In this document: in pieces, positions 42,120-51,241 of the stretch
Position numbering within the stretch: position 1 is the stretch's first letter
Layout: each line of letters opens with the position of its first letter
Assembly: GCF_014195535.1 (NCBI RefSeq)
Contig: NZ_JACIBY010000004.1
Coordinates: 471,945-535,944, forward strand
Source of the DNA: Runella defluvii
GTDB lineage: Bacteria; Bacteroidota; Bacteroidia; Cytophagales; Spirosomataceae
Direction: 5' to 3'
Length of the DNA stretch: 64,000 nt
Position numbers and translations under genes: made by a program
The notes under the pieces: generated by a model
Database searches by the model: none
Told to the model about the DNA's origin: nothing
Seen by the model: only the letters and a program-made list of their open reading frames with translations

Positions 42120-42781
42120 TGAAAACTATTCATGCTCCTTTTTTAATAGTGCTGCTTTTTGGCATTACTTGCGCTAGTTTTGCCCAAAAAACCTTGAAAT
42201 TTACCGAACAGCTTACTTTTTCGTACCAAAAAGATGGGCAAAAGAAGGAGTTTAGTGTGTACCTCGACCGTCGTAGTTCGATTTGGCTATTTACCAATGC
42301 CGATAGTTTTGAGGGTACAGCCGATGGTTTGGAGTTTGTGGTGGCCTATCCCAATGGGAAGTACTTGGTTGGTGGAATAGATGACGGTGACCACAAAATC
42401 TGTCAAACTTTTGACATGCCATTAGCGAGAAAAAATACGCCAAAAGTGAGTGGGAAAGCGTTGGGGAAAACCCAAGTTTTTGGCAAAAACAACTACGGCT
42501 GGCCTACGCTCAAAGCCCAATTGTTTGAAATAAACGCAGGTCGGATGACCCAAGAAGTATTTTTGTCAACCGTAGCGTTTGATTGTCGTCCGTTGTATGC
42601 TTACAATTTTTTGTTGGGAATTGAGCATTATTTGCCCATTTTCAATCAGATTGATTATTCAAGTTATTTGCCTAAAAACCAGTTGGTTGTCTCTGATGGT
42701 ACTTTTAAATTGGAAAGTCTTTCTCCCACAGAATACTTTATTGATTTGAGACCGTATAGAATGCTTCCCCCAAAAAAATAG
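42119..42781 (+). CDS. Exported protein of unknown family
   Basis: A 220-residue exported protein (signal peptide ending GITCASFAQ). The body is beta-rich with aromatic segments (KFTEQLTFSYQKDGQKKEFS, DRRSSIWLFTNADSFEGTAD, GLEFVVAYPNGKYLVGG). It starts at a TGATG overlap with the metallopeptidase gene, so the two are coupled and may act together, for instance as peptidase and partner or substrate. No homologous family recognised. Confidence 0.68.
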   Translation: MKTIHAPFLIVLLFGITCASFAQKTLKFTEQLTFSYQKDGQKKEFSVYLDRRSSIWLFTNADSFEGTADGLEFVVAYPNGKYLVGGIDDGDHKICQTFDMPLARKNTPKVSGKALGKTQVFGKNNYGWPTLKAQLFEINAGRMTQEVFLSTVAFDCRPLYAYNFLLGIEHYLPIFNQIDYSSYLPKNQLVVSDGTFKLESLSPTEYFIDLRPYRMLPPKK

Positions 42782-42815
42782 AAGCACTCATCGTTCATCA
42801 CTCCTCTCTCATCAC

Positions 42816-42847
42816 TTGGAATGTAGTACCAAAAAGGGTTAATTTTG
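42816..42847 (+). promoter_or_regulatory. Candidate promoter for the 42869 gene
   Basis: TTG at 42816-42818, a 21-bp spacer and TAATTTTG at 42840-42847, 21 bp before the ATG. This is consistent with the Bacteroidota consensus. Confidence 0.55.
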
Positions 42848-42868
42848 GGGCTTTATTTATCCAAGAAT

Positions 42869-43285
42869 ATGAAAAAAGACATTGATTTTACCCCTGTTGA
42901 GGGTGTTGTGGTGACCATTGCCCGCCGTTTCAACGAACTAAACGAAGCCGAGTGGGGCGTGTATTTGATAAATCAGAATGAAACGACCATCACCAACGTT
43001 TTTGTGACTTCCAGAGGGTATTCGGGCGATGATGCTAAATCGAAAGCCGATCAAGAACGCACCTCTACTTTACGCCACTTTTTTACTGAAATCGGGGCGG
43101 GGCAGTGGGTTCAAGTAGAAACCATCATGCCCGACGTTTTTCACCTCAACAACGAATATTGGGTGAGTTTTTACGTCGGCAGTAAGATTTTTGATAAGAA
43201 ATTTATCTTCGTTCCCGATAGCATCGTCGAGGAAAACCTCCAGCCAATTGCTGAATTGGGACTCGACGGGGTGTTGCACGTATAA
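42869..43285 (+). CDS. Conserved cytoplasmic protein of unknown function
   Basis: A 138-residue soluble protein without signal peptide. It reads DIDFTPVEGVVVTIARRFNE, EWGVYLINQNETTITNVFVT, and FTEIGAGQWVQVETIMP. Residues LNNEYWVSFYVGSKIFDKKF and an acidic C-terminus follow. I recognise the pattern as a small conserved Bacteroidota protein but cannot assign a function. It is convergent with a glycosyltransferase gene and followed by a strong palindromic hairpin. Confidence 0.68.
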   Translation: MKKDIDFTPVEGVVVTIARRFNELNEAEWGVYLINQNETTITNVFVTSRGYSGDDAKSKADQERTSTLRHFFTEIGAGQWVQVETIMPDVFHLNNEYWVSFYVGSKIFDKKFIFVPDSIVEENLQPIAELGLDGVLHV

Positions 43286-43318
43286 AACTTTCGGGAAGCT
43301 TCAAGCTTCCCGAAAGTT
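43286..43318. terminator. Bidirectional palindromic hairpin between convergent genes
   Basis: AACTTTCGGGAAGCTT, one base, then the exact reverse complement AAGCTTCCCGAAAGTT. It sits directly after the stop at 43285 and 4 bp before the end of the convergent glycosyltransferase gene, so it can serve both. It belongs to the same class of long perfect hairpins as those at 2923 and 59431. Confidence 0.85.
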
Positions 43319-43321
43319 GGC

Positions 43322-44470
43322 TTATTTTCGACGAATTTTCTCAAATTCCTTGGCCAAATTCCCCGCCACAATGTTGATGTCGTAAAGCTCCCAGACCATC
43401 TTTTTGGCGTTTTGGGCTAGTATTTGGCCATATTTAGGGTTTTGGAGCATTGTTCTTAATCCATCATAAACATCTTCGACGGTAAGTGGGGCTTCATGGG
43501 CGGCATTGTATTTTGCCACTGTTCCGTCAAATCCAATGCGGTCTGAAACGAGGGATGGCACGCCCGCCGTCATGGCTTCGAGGGCGGCAATGGAAAAGCC
43601 TTCGGAGTAGGAGGGAAGCGTAAAAATATCGGCATCGGCCAAAGCTGCTTTTTTGGCTTCACCCGTCAGCATCCCTACCATAATCATTTTATCCTGCAAT
43701 TGATGTTCGGCAATAAAACGCTCCGTTTCGGCTTGGTAGCCGTCGTCGGGACCCGCCAAAATCAGCAAGGCATCATTATGCTTTTCGGTATATTTTTTAA
43801 ACGCAGGTAACAACAAATCCAAGCCTTTTTTGATGTTCAAGCGTCCCATAAACAAAACCAGTTTTTTATCAGTGGGCAAGTTAAATTGGCTTCGGAATGT
43901 CCCTTTTGGAGGTAAGTGTGCCAATTCATCCAACTGCATACCGTTGGGGATAATGGCCACATTGGGATGCTGAAAACCTAAAAATTGGCGCAAGTCGTTG
44001 AGTTCGTCGTGGTTATTGATTTGAATCAATTGCGCTTTTTTCAAAAAACGTTTTTGGAACAAGATTCCAAACAACTTCTTTTTCCAATAACCGTGATTTA
44101 TCGCCCATTTGTCGAGCAAGCCGTGGATGGTGATGGCCTTTGGGGTGTTATTTTTAAACAAAAACGGCGCGACACTTCCAAAATGCCAAATTCCGTGGCA
44201 ATGCACCACGTCGTATTCGTGAATGTGTTGTCGAAGGTAATCCCACGCTTCGAGCGAGAATTCGGGAAAAAAGCGGCTTATGGGCGTCGTGCGCTTGCAC
44301 ACGATGACGCGAGCACCTTCGGGGGCAGGATACACCTTGTCGCCTGGTGTAATCGGGCTCAAAATATCAACTTCGTGCCCTAGCTTGAGCACCACCGTGG
44401 TATGGTCGTAAATGATTCGGGCGGGGCCACCAATGGCCCAGGTATAAGCGCAAATATTCAAGATTCTCAT
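43322..44470 (-). CDS. Glycosyltransferase family 4 protein
   Basis: A 382-residue GT-B glycosyltransferase. The N-terminal acceptor domain starts MRILNICAYTWAIGGPARII. The C-terminal Glycos_transf_1 domain shows LVLFMGRLNIKKGLDLLLPAF, ALLILAGPDDGYQAETERFI, and SEGFSIAALEAMTAGVPSLV (the donor-binding E-x7-E). It adds a sugar from a nucleotide donor, probably in surface glycan or exopolysaccharide synthesis. A TATCTTTG box lies at 44476-44483, only 5 bp before the start. It is the only minus-strand gene in the 34.7-64 kb stretch. Confidence 0.9.
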   Translation of the reverse strand: MRILNICAYTWAIGGPARIIYDHTTVVLKLGHEVDILSPITPGDKVYPAPEGARVIVCKRTTPISRFFPEFSLEAWDYLRQHIHEYDVVHCHGIWHFGSVAPFLFKNNTPKAITIHGLLDKWAINHGYWKKKLFGILFQKRFLKKAQLIQINNHDELNDLRQFLGFQHPNVAIIPNGMQLDELAHLPPKGTFRSQFNLPTDKKLVLFMGRLNIKKGLDLLLPAFKKYTEKHNDALLILAGPDDGYQAETERFIAEHQLQDKMIMVGMLTGEAKKAALADADIFTLPSYSEGFSIAALEAMTAGVPSLVSDRIGFDGTVAKYNAAHEAPLTVEDVYDGLRTMLQNPKYGQILAQNAKKMVWELYDINIVAGNLAKEFEKIRRK

Positions 44471-44556
44471 GGGGGCAAAGATACAAACGAATCGCGGAGT
44501 TTTTTGGCACGCTCTTTGTGAAGGGTTTTCTATACCATATTAAGACCCATTATTTG

Positions 44557-45321
44557 ATGAAAAAGCTACTTCTAGTGTTAGGGTGTGCATTGAGCATTGC
44601 TACTCAAGCCCAAGATTTAATGCTATACGGAATTTCACCCAGTTATTCCCAAGCAGGGAAATTCACCAAAAAGCTAGGGTACAATGTAAACGTCTCTTCG
44701 GTGATGAATGCCTTTAGCCAGACCGTCGATGGAAAACGTTTTCCAAGTGGGCACACGCACCTTGTTTTACACGGCTTGGCGACTTATCAGGTGTCAAAAC
44801 CGCTAACGATTGCCGCTGGGTACGCGTTTGGGAGACACAGTATTTTTGGACTCCGCGAAAACGAACATCGCCTGATAGCGCAAGCGACATACCAACACAA
44901 ACTTGGGAATTTTATCATAACCCACCGTGGCCGCTTCGAGTGGCGGCAACCCACTAACTTACAGACCCGTATCACTTCTCAGGCGTCCATTGGACGTTAT
45001 CAAGTATGGGCAACTTTGCCTTTGTACGATCCCAAAAAAGAAAAACAAGGCTTTTTCTTGTCGGCCTCTAACGAAGCATTTTTATACTTTAAAGGAGCAA
45101 CAAACGGTCCAGTGAGCTCACGCAATGGATCCTTGGTTTCGGAAAACTGGATGCACCTCGGCGGAGGATATAATTTTGGACTTACTCGGGCCGAATTGGG
45201 ATATTGTTTTCAGGCTTTGGTACGTAATAAAGCCCAAGACTATCGTTTCTTTAACCTGCTCCAACTTAATATTTATCACACAATTAATTGGAATGATATT
45301 CAATATTGGTGGTATTTGTGA
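44557..45321 (+). CDS. DUF2490-like outer-membrane barrel protein
   Basis: A 254-residue protein with signal peptide MKKLLLVLGCALSIATQAQ. The rest alternates amphipathic strands (SSVMNAFSQTVDGKRFPSGH; LVLHGLATYQVSKPLTIAAG; LGNFIITHRGRFEWRQP) and resembles DUF2490 proteins. A Tyr/Trp-rich end (NDIQYWWYL) is consistent with a barrel. The ATG at 44557 opens the signal peptide. Function unknown, possibly a surface or transport barrel. Confidence 0.72.
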   Translation: MKKLLLVLGCALSIATQAQDLMLYGISPSYSQAGKFTKKLGYNVNVSSVMNAFSQTVDGKRFPSGHTHLVLHGLATYQVSKPLTIAAGYAFGRHSIFGLRENEHRLIAQATYQHKLGNFIITHRGRFEWRQPTNLQTRITSQASIGRYQVWATLPLYDPKKEKQGFFLSASNEAFLYFKGATNGPVSSRNGSLVSENWMHLGGGYNFGLTRAELGYCFQALVRNKAQDYRFFNLLQLNIYHTINWNDIQYWWYL

Positions 45322-45404
45322 GAAGTTAGGCACGAAAATTGTTATTGTTTGTATGATAGTATTTTAAAGTTTTCAATACCTTTGGGGTAAAATTTCATTA
45401 TTCC

Positions 45405-45953
45405 TTGAAAAAATTAACTGCAATCGGTCTCCTACTACTGCTGCTCTACAATATGTTTGGGCTGACAGTAACCGTTTTGCTTTTTGACAAGGATTTTAGA
45501 ACAGCATCGCCGACCGCCGCAAACGACGAGTGGCAAACCCTCAAAATGCACCTCCCTACGCTTCCTTATAATACAACCTGGGAAAATGCGCAAGGGCAGG
45601 AAGGATTAATCAGACATGGGGATGAGTTTTATAACGTGACCGAACAACGTCACGAAAATGATACTTTGTACGTAACCATGAAAACCAACCAAACAGCGCG
45701 TGATCGCTTTTTTGAGTTGGCCGACCAAATTCAAGAGATGACTGACCAAACGGCGCAGTCGCCCGATAGCCCAATGGGGAAAGCGGTGAAACTCTTGTCC
45801 GATTTATTGAAAGTTTATCTTCCCACTTCTATCATGGAATGGCCTACTGCTCAGGTGATTAAAACTTTGAGCCAAGAGAACTATGCCACACCAACACATT
45901 CATTGCTTCAAGCTGTTTTATTGCTTCATTGTCCGCCTCCAGAGCACGTTTAA
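45405..45953 (+). CDS. Small membrane-anchored protein, PPPE family copy 1 (TTG start)
   Basis: A 182-residue protein that starts with TTG: there is no ATG in this frame between the upstream stop at 45357 and 45405. It has an N-terminal helix (GLLLLLLYNMFGLTVTVLLF), a soluble domain (QEGLIRHGDEFYNVTEQRHE; NDTLYVTMKTNQTARDRFFE; LADQIQEM) and a C-terminal tail ending CPPPEHV. Related copies lie at 50597 and 61371. Identical layout, length and non-ATG start in all three indicate a real family. It precedes an outer-membrane protein gene. I do not recognise the family. Confidence 0.72.
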   Translation: MKKLTAIGLLLLLLYNMFGLTVTVLLFDKDFRTASPTAANDEWQTLKMHLPTLPYNTTWENAQGQEGLIRHGDEFYNVTEQRHENDTLYVTMKTNQTARDRFFELADQIQEMTDQTAQSPDSPMGKAVKLLSDLLKVYLPTSIMEWPTAQVIKTLSQENYATPTHSLLQAVLLLHCPPPEHV

Positions 45954-46048
45954 TGAAAACTATGGGTGAAGACTGCCTCAAGGGTAGCTCATTCAAATAG
46001 GCTATTTATCGCCTATTGACAACCATTTTTCATTAACCCAAGCTCATA

Positions 46049-46273
46049 ATGAAGACACTTATAGGGGTACTATTACTATTGGCTACGGCTCTGCTTACCT
46101 GTAGAGATACGCAAGCAGCTAAAAAGTGGTCTAGTAAAAGCGCGCAATTATGTACTCGTCCGAACGAAGTTCGTACGTTTGACCTTTCAACAACTAGTGA
46201 AACATCGGTAAAAGACATACCGCCAGTGGGGTGTGCTTTGCCAATGGCGCAGCTAGAAAAGGTAGTACAATAA
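46049..46273 (+). CDS. Small exported Cys-containing peptide
   Basis: A 74-residue protein with signal sequence MKTLIGVLLLLATALLTC; the Cys could be lipidated. Two more Cys follow (AQLCTRPNEVRTFDLS; PPVGCALPMAQLEK). It lies between the first PPPE-family gene and the outer-membrane barrel gene, all on the + strand. It is short, so the call is tentative; the clear signal sequence and position support it. Confidence 0.5.
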   Translation: MKTLIGVLLLLATALLTCRDTQAAKKWSSKSAQLCTRPNEVRTFDLSTTSETSVKDIPPVGCALPMAQLEKVVQ

Positions 46274-46433
46274 CGCTCCTGTAACAAATTCATCTATGTT
46301 AATGCTGGGTTGAAAACAAATCATTTTCAACAACCCTCTTTCGTAAGCTGACGAAAGGCCGTCGTTATTGAGCAAATTGCTTACTGACGTAGCTCCTCGT
46401 TTGTACACGGAAGCCTAAGATTATCATAACCAG

Positions 46434-47537
46434 ATGAAAAAAATTATATACTCTCTAATCGGTTTATTTTTAGCCAATGAAAGCTTTTCGCAAGGTTGCG
46501 TAGCGGTTCGTCACATGAGTTGTGCAGCTACTAATTCGCTTACATCTTCCGAATATTTTAAACAAAAAAATGCCCAGTGGCAGGTCAACATGGGCTACCG
46601 CTATTTTCGTTCGTACAAACACTTTGTGGGCGATGAAGAGCAAAAACACCGCGTAGAACAGGGAACAGAAGTAATCAACTTGTCGCACGCACTAGATTTG
46701 GGGATTAGCTACCAACCCAACGCCCGCTTGTCTTTGGGGGTTAATTTGCCCATTCAATACAACGACCGTTCTTCGCTTTACGAACATTATGGCAATGCCG
46801 TCAGTGGCAATCCTGATCAAAAACGTTTTCACACAAAATCGCAGGGTATTGGCGACGTACGTATCTCGGCAACGTATTGGATGATAAATCCTTACAAACT
46901 ACCAAAGTTTAATTTTGCCATCGGTGGTGGTCTTAAATTGCCAACGGGCAACTACCACGTTACCGACGCGTTTCACAAACTCAATAAAGAAAAACAAGAT
47001 TATACCATCGTCAAACCCGTTGACCAGTCGATTCAGTTGGGGGATGGTGGCGTAGGTTTTAGCTTAGAAACCCAAGGTTACTGGCAAATTGCTAAAACAA
47101 CAACGGCTTATTTAAACGGATTTTATTTGTTTAACCCCAAAGAAACCAACGGTGTCGTACGTAGCCCAGAAGCTACTACCATTGATTTAGTCACGGGGAC
47201 ATTTTCAGTGGCTGACCAATTTGCAGCGCGTGCGGGCGTGAGCCAAACGTTTGCCAACTATTTCTCGGTGATGTTGGGTGGTCGTGCCGAAGGAGTTCCT
47301 GCCATTGATGCCATCGGTGGAAGCAGCGGTTTCCGCCGCCCAGGCTACATTATTTCGGTAGAACCTGGTGTTGCTTTTATGAAGGGTAAATTTTCGGCAA
47401 CCGCTACGGTGCCTTATGCACTTTACCGCAACCGTACTAGAAGCTATTCTGACCGCCTTGATCCGCTTGGCGTACGTCACGGAGATGCAGCATTTGCCGA
47501 CTACTTGGTTTCGGTAAACATTAGTCGCTGGTTCTAA
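46434..47537 (+). CDS. Outer-membrane beta-barrel protein (transporter-like)
   Basis: A 367-residue protein with signal peptide MKKIIYSLIGLFLANESFSQ. A short Cys-bearing N-terminus (GCVAVRHMSC) is followed by paired amphipathic strands (WQVNMGYRYFRSYKHFVGDE; RLSLGVNLPIQYNDRSSLYE; FNFAIGGGLKLPTGNYHV), reminiscent of phenol/meta-pathway transport barrels. The C-terminus ends VSVNISRWF, an aromatic outer-membrane insertion signal. It probably passes a small molecule. The Cys pair near the N-terminus is unusual for this class and could bind a metal. Confidence 0.75.
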   Translation: MKKIIYSLIGLFLANESFSQGCVAVRHMSCAATNSLTSSEYFKQKNAQWQVNMGYRYFRSYKHFVGDEEQKHRVEQGTEVINLSHALDLGISYQPNARLSLGVNLPIQYNDRSSLYEHYGNAVSGNPDQKRFHTKSQGIGDVRISATYWMINPYKLPKFNFAIGGGLKLPTGNYHVTDAFHKLNKEKQDYTIVKPVDQSIQLGDGGVGFSLETQGYWQIAKTTTAYLNGFYLFNPKETNGVVRSPEATTIDLVTGTFSVADQFAARAGVSQTFANYFSVMLGGRAEGVPAIDAIGGSSGFRRPGYIISVEPGVAFMKGKFSATATVPYALYRNRTRSYSDRLDPLGVRHGDAAFADYLVSVNISRWF

Positions 47538-47597
47538 CGTATAGGTGCAGCGTTATATTTTTTGATGAATTATAATTACGTATTAATAGATTATTGA

Positions 47598-48491
47598 ATG
47601 AAAAAGTTACCTCTTTTATCGACGATAGCAGCAATTTGCTTCTCATTGTCGGCCATGGCCCAGATGCCCAACGACGCGATTTATATGTCGAAAGGGCAGG
47701 TGTGTGTAGCTACCATGTACACCAATAGTTCTTGGAAAGAATACTGGGAAAATACCCTCAAGCGTGAAAACCTCAACATTGGGACACATACCACGCAGAG
47801 CGTGATGGTGATGCCTGCCATTGGGGTGAGCAATCGCCTAAACTTGATGTTGGCTTTGCCTTATGTTTGGACACAAACATCGGCAGGTAACTTGATGGGA
47901 CAGAAAGGTTTACAAGATTTGTCGGGATGGCTCAAGTGGAAAGCTGTTGATGTGAAAGGATTCTCCTTAAATGGTTTAATTGGAGCTTCTATCCCAGTGA
48001 GTAAGTACGTGCCCGACTTTTTACCGATGTCGATTGGGCTTCAGTGCCGTACGGTATCAGCACGTATTTTGCCTAGTTATCAGCACAAATCAGGTGCGTA
48101 TGTGACGGGGCATTGGACGTACTCATGGCGCAGCAACATTCACGTGGATCGTGATGCGTATCAGGCCGATGACCGTGTCTATAATACTAACGAAGTCAAT
48201 GTCCCTAATGCCACCGATTGGGGCGCAAGGGTAGGGATTTTGAAAAGAAAATGGCAAACAGAAGTGTTTGTGGAGAACTTCTCTTGTGTAAACGGGGATA
48301 ATATTCGCCGCAATGACATGCCTTTCCCAACCAACAACATGGAAGCCACTACCGTGGGCTGGTACGGAAAACTTCAGCCCAAAGCCTTGGGGATGAACGC
48401 CCGCGTAAGCTACGTAACCAACGGCCTTAACATGGGACAAAGTACGAGCATAATGGTAGGGGTATTGTATTTGTTTAATTTCAAAAAGTAA
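47598..48491 (+). CDS. Outer-membrane beta-barrel protein
   Basis: A 297-residue protein with signal peptide ending SAMAQ. The mature part has barrel-like strands (TTQSVMVMPAIGVSNRLNLM; SGWLKWKAVDVKGFSLNGLI; AYVTGHWTYSWRSNI) and a C-terminal strand (STSIMVGVLYLFNFKK). It begins with a Cys-bearing segment (YMSKGQVCVATMYTN) reminiscent of the preceding barrel. It ends 2 bp before the first vanadium-haloperoxidase-like gene, so the two are co-translated. Confidence 0.7.
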   Translation: MKKLPLLSTIAAICFSLSAMAQMPNDAIYMSKGQVCVATMYTNSSWKEYWENTLKRENLNIGTHTTQSVMVMPAIGVSNRLNLMLALPYVWTQTSAGNLMGQKGLQDLSGWLKWKAVDVKGFSLNGLIGASIPVSKYVPDFLPMSIGLQCRTVSARILPSYQHKSGAYVTGHWTYSWRSNIHVDRDAYQADDRVYNTNEVNVPNATDWGARVGILKRKWQTEVFVENFSCVNGDNIRRNDMPFPTNNMEATTVGWYGKLQPKALGMNARVSYVTNGLNMGQSTSIMVGVLYLFNFKK

Positions 48492-48493
48492 TA

Positions 48494-50047
48494 ATGGCCA
48501 TGAAAAAATATTTTCCATATTTGAAATATAGCGGCATTACGCTGGCAATTTTAGTGGGCGTGTTTGCCTGTGATAAAACCATTGAAGAACCACAACGAGT
48601 AGGCTATACCCCTGCCAGTGTCGATGAAAAAGCAGGGGCGTGGAAAACCTATTTGTTGGCTTCTGCTGAGGAAATCAGTGTACCTGCACCTACGGCCGTA
48701 ACGTCGTCGGATTATGTGGCCGAATTAAGCGCTTTGAAAGGTTTGGCCAGTAATCTGAGCCAAGAGCAAAAAGAAGCCGTGGTGTATTGGGGCGCTGGAG
48801 CGGTGTATCGTTGGAACGAAATCGCCCGTGAGTTAGCGGCGCGTTATAACATTCCTCCCGCATCTAATGCCGACGGAAAATATCCTGTACCCGATGCGGC
48901 AAATCCATTGGCTGACCCTAAGTTTCCGTTTGCTAACCCGCCTTATACGTCGCGTGCGTTGGCGTATTTGTCAGTAGCTCAGTACGATGCGTTGGTGTCG
49001 GCGTGGAATTTTAAGTACAAATTTAAGCGTTCTGCTCCCTCAAAAGTGGATGCAAGTATTCCCGCAGCGTTGCCTGTATCGGCTTTGCCAAGTTACCCTT
49101 CAGAAGATGCGGTGGTGGCGGCAGCTTCGGTGACGATTTTAAAGGCGATGTTTCCTGGTGAAGTACCCTATTTGGATGCAAAATTAAAGGAACATTTGGC
49201 GAGTCGTCAGTGGGCAGGGATGAACGTTACCTCTGATTTGACAGCGGGTACCAACCTTGGCAATGCGGTAGCGGCCAAAGTAATGGGACGTGCTAGAACC
49301 GACGGAATGGGAGTTGCTAACAACCAAGCGTTGACCGCAGGTATGATTGAGGCCGCCAAAAGCCGTGGCATCAAAGAGCCGTGGGTAAGCCAAGAAGCGC
49401 CTGCGCGTCCGCCGATGTTGCCTAACTTCGGAGCGGTACAAACGTGGAATTTTGACCGTAAAACGTTGGAGCAAATTCGTCCCGTGATGCCGTACGTGGT
49501 AGGTTCGGCAGAATGGCAGAAAGAGTTGGATGAGTTGAAAAGCATCCAAAATAAACAAACGCGCGAACAAGCGCGCATCGCCAACTACTGGGCCGACGGA
49601 GCTGGTAGCTACACGCCTCCAGGCCACTGGCACCGTGCCGCTGCCAATGCAGCGCACGAGGCTAAGTTCAGCGAAATCAAAATGGCTCGTACGTTGGCCT
49701 TGCTCGGAACAGCCGAAATGGATGCGGGTATTGCGTGTTGGGAAACCAAATACTATTACTATACGCCTCGCCCTCAGCAGTTTGGGGCAAAGACGTCGGT
49801 GGGTTTGCCTAACTTCCCGTCTTACACATCAGGCCACTCTACGTTCTCGGCCGCAGGAGCAACGGTATTGGGTTATATTTTTCCAGACCAAGCAGAGAAA
49901 TTTAACGCTCAAGCACAGGAAGCCTCGGTTTCACGTATTTACGGCTTGATTCACTACCGTATCGACTGCGACTTAGGTTTAAAGCACGGCAAAGTGATTG
50001 GAGAATACGCCATTGCTCGCGGAAAAGCCGACGGTTCTGGCTTGTAA
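48494..50047 (+). CDS. PAP2/vanadium-haloperoxidase-type lipoprotein 1
   Basis: A 517-residue lipoprotein (lipobox LVGVFAC; a second in-frame ATG at 48500). All parts of the vanadate/phosphate site are present with the spacing of vanadium chloroperoxidase: Lys419 to Arg426 (KYYYYTPRP), Ser446-Gly447-His448 (TSGHSTF), and Arg481 to His487 (SRIYGLIHYRID). The long helical N-terminus (about 400 residues before the SGH motif) fits vanadium haloperoxidases better than short PAP2 phosphatases. It could oxidise halide with peroxide or act as an acid phosphatase. Two related genes lie at 55908 and 57373. Confidence 0.88.
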   Translation: MAMKKYFPYLKYSGITLAILVGVFACDKTIEEPQRVGYTPASVDEKAGAWKTYLLASAEEISVPAPTAVTSSDYVAELSALKGLASNLSQEQKEAVVYWGAGAVYRWNEIARELAARYNIPPASNADGKYPVPDAANPLADPKFPFANPPYTSRALAYLSVAQYDALVSAWNFKYKFKRSAPSKVDASIPAALPVSALPSYPSEDAVVAAASVTILKAMFPGEVPYLDAKLKEHLASRQWAGMNVTSDLTAGTNLGNAVAAKVMGRARTDGMGVANNQALTAGMIEAAKSRGIKEPWVSQEAPARPPMLPNFGAVQTWNFDRKTLEQIRPVMPYVVGSAEWQKELDELKSIQNKQTREQARIANYWADGAGSYTPPGHWHRAAANAAHEAKFSEIKMARTLALLGTAEMDAGIACWETKYYYYTPRPQQFGAKTSVGLPNFPSYTSGHSTFSAAGATVLGYIFPDQAEKFNAQAQEASVSRIYGLIHYRIDCDLGLKHGKVIGEYAIARGKADGSGL

Positions 50048-50130
50048 AGACTTGCTTAACTTTAAATGAAAAACTCACCTTAATACTCATTTAAACAATC
50101 GCTTTATTGAGCGATGTCATATTAAAAACA

Positions 50131-50574
50131 ATGAAACTAATCGTTACTTTACTTTTGACAGTGGCTAGTTACACGTTTGTAGCAGCCCAAACCACACCCT
50201 CTGAAATTTCACAATTATTGACCAATTGGCACAATGGCTTGGTAAAAGGAGACTTAGAAGGAGTAAACGCAATGTATGCGAGCGACGCAGTCTTTTTTCC
50301 GACGTTTATCAATAGTGCCAATACCCCCGAAGCGCGTAAAGCATTCTTGACAACCTTGATTGCCAAAAAGCCCGTCGCGACTGTTAATAATGACCAACGG
50401 ATTCGCATTTTTGGGGATGTAGCCACAAGTTCAGGGACGTGGATGTTTGACGTAAATGCCGCCGATGGTAGCCGCGAAAAAAAGCCCGTCCGTTATTTAT
50501 TTGTGTATGAAAAAAGAGGAGGAAAATGGCTCATTATCGAACAACACGTTTCGGCCTTTCCTGAGAAAAAATAA
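50131..50574 (+). CDS. Exported SnoaL/DUF4440-like protein
   Basis: A 147-residue protein with signal peptide MKLIVTLLLTVASYTFVAAQ. The NTF2-like alpha+beta body includes LLTNWHNGLVKGDLEGVNAM, YASDAVFFPTFINSA, and SSGTWMFDVNAADGSREKKP. Such proteins act as small-molecule isomerases or binding partners. The ATG at 50131 is preferred over 50107. It lies between a haloperoxidase-type gene and the second PPPE-family gene. Confidence 0.8.
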   Translation: MKLIVTLLLTVASYTFVAAQTTPSEISQLLTNWHNGLVKGDLEGVNAMYASDAVFFPTFINSANTPEARKAFLTTLIAKKPVATVNNDQRIRIFGDVATSSGTWMFDVNAADGSREKKPVRYLFVYEKRGGKWLIIEQHVSAFPEKK

Positions 50575-50596
50575 GTAAAAACAAGGTACTGACAAC

Positions 50597-51145
50597 GTGA
50601 AAAGGTTCGTCTCTATACTACTTTTTGGGCTCTTGCTCTACAACATGGTAGGCTACTCGGTAGTCTATTGGTTGGGGGGCAATGTGGCGCTTGAAGTACA
50701 AAAGGACGAACCTCTTTCTGCTGTACAGGAAGGCGATTTTGTTACCGTAAAAGTGCCCGTTTCGCTGCCGTACCAAACCGATTGGACAGCACCCGAACCT
50801 GTCCAAGGCACCATCCAAGCAGGGAGTGAATTTTACGAAATGGTGGAGCAAATCATGCTCAATGATACACTTTTTATCAAATGTAAACCCAACCGCGACG
50901 CCCGCGCCAATTTTGAGGCGTTGTCAGAACACATTGATCAACACATTAAAAATCAGACTACTGAATTTCCGAAGCCGTCAAAGTCTTGGGCAGGGCAGTG
51001 GCTAAAAGAATACGTTTCGTTTCAACGTTTACACGTATTTTACGTAGTAGAATGGCTGACCGACTCCACACCGTTAACAACTTCTTTGTCTTCTTTCTTG
51101 TCTCGCACCACGCGAGTCGTTTCTCCGCCACCTGAGTTAGCGTGA
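50597..51145 (+). CDS. Small membrane-anchored protein, PPPE family copy 2 (GTG start)
   Basis: A 182-residue protein starting with GTG; the frame carries a stop at 50576 and no ATG before 50597. N-terminal helix RFVSILLFGLLLYNMVGYSV; soluble core with QGTIQAGSEFYEMVEQIMLN, DTLFIKCKPNRDARANFEAL, SEHIDQHI; tail ends SPPPELA. It aligns over its whole length with copies at 45405 and 61371, although it is more divergent. It is 22 bp after the SnoaL-like gene and about 95 bp before the first AhpD-like gene. Function unknown. Confidence 0.72.
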   Translation: MKRFVSILLFGLLLYNMVGYSVVYWLGGNVALEVQKDEPLSAVQEGDFVTVKVPVSLPYQTDWTAPEPVQGTIQAGSEFYEMVEQIMLNDTLFIKCKPNRDARANFEALSEHIDQHIKNQTTEFPKPSKSWAGQWLKEYVSFQRLHVFYVVEWLTDSTPLTTSLSSFLSRTTRVVSPPPELA

Positions 51146-51241
51146 TTTTTAGCTTTTATTGGTTTTGCTCGTTTCCTTTTGCCCTTTGTAGGGTATTGGG
51201 TGGAGTGTTGACTATTTCCTGAAAATCAATGACATTAACTC

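Noticed and set aside
46274-46433. Possible small RNA or riboswitch before the barrel gene
   Set aside because: Only a short CTTTCGT/ACGAAAG hairpin was seen, with no recognisable conserved motif.
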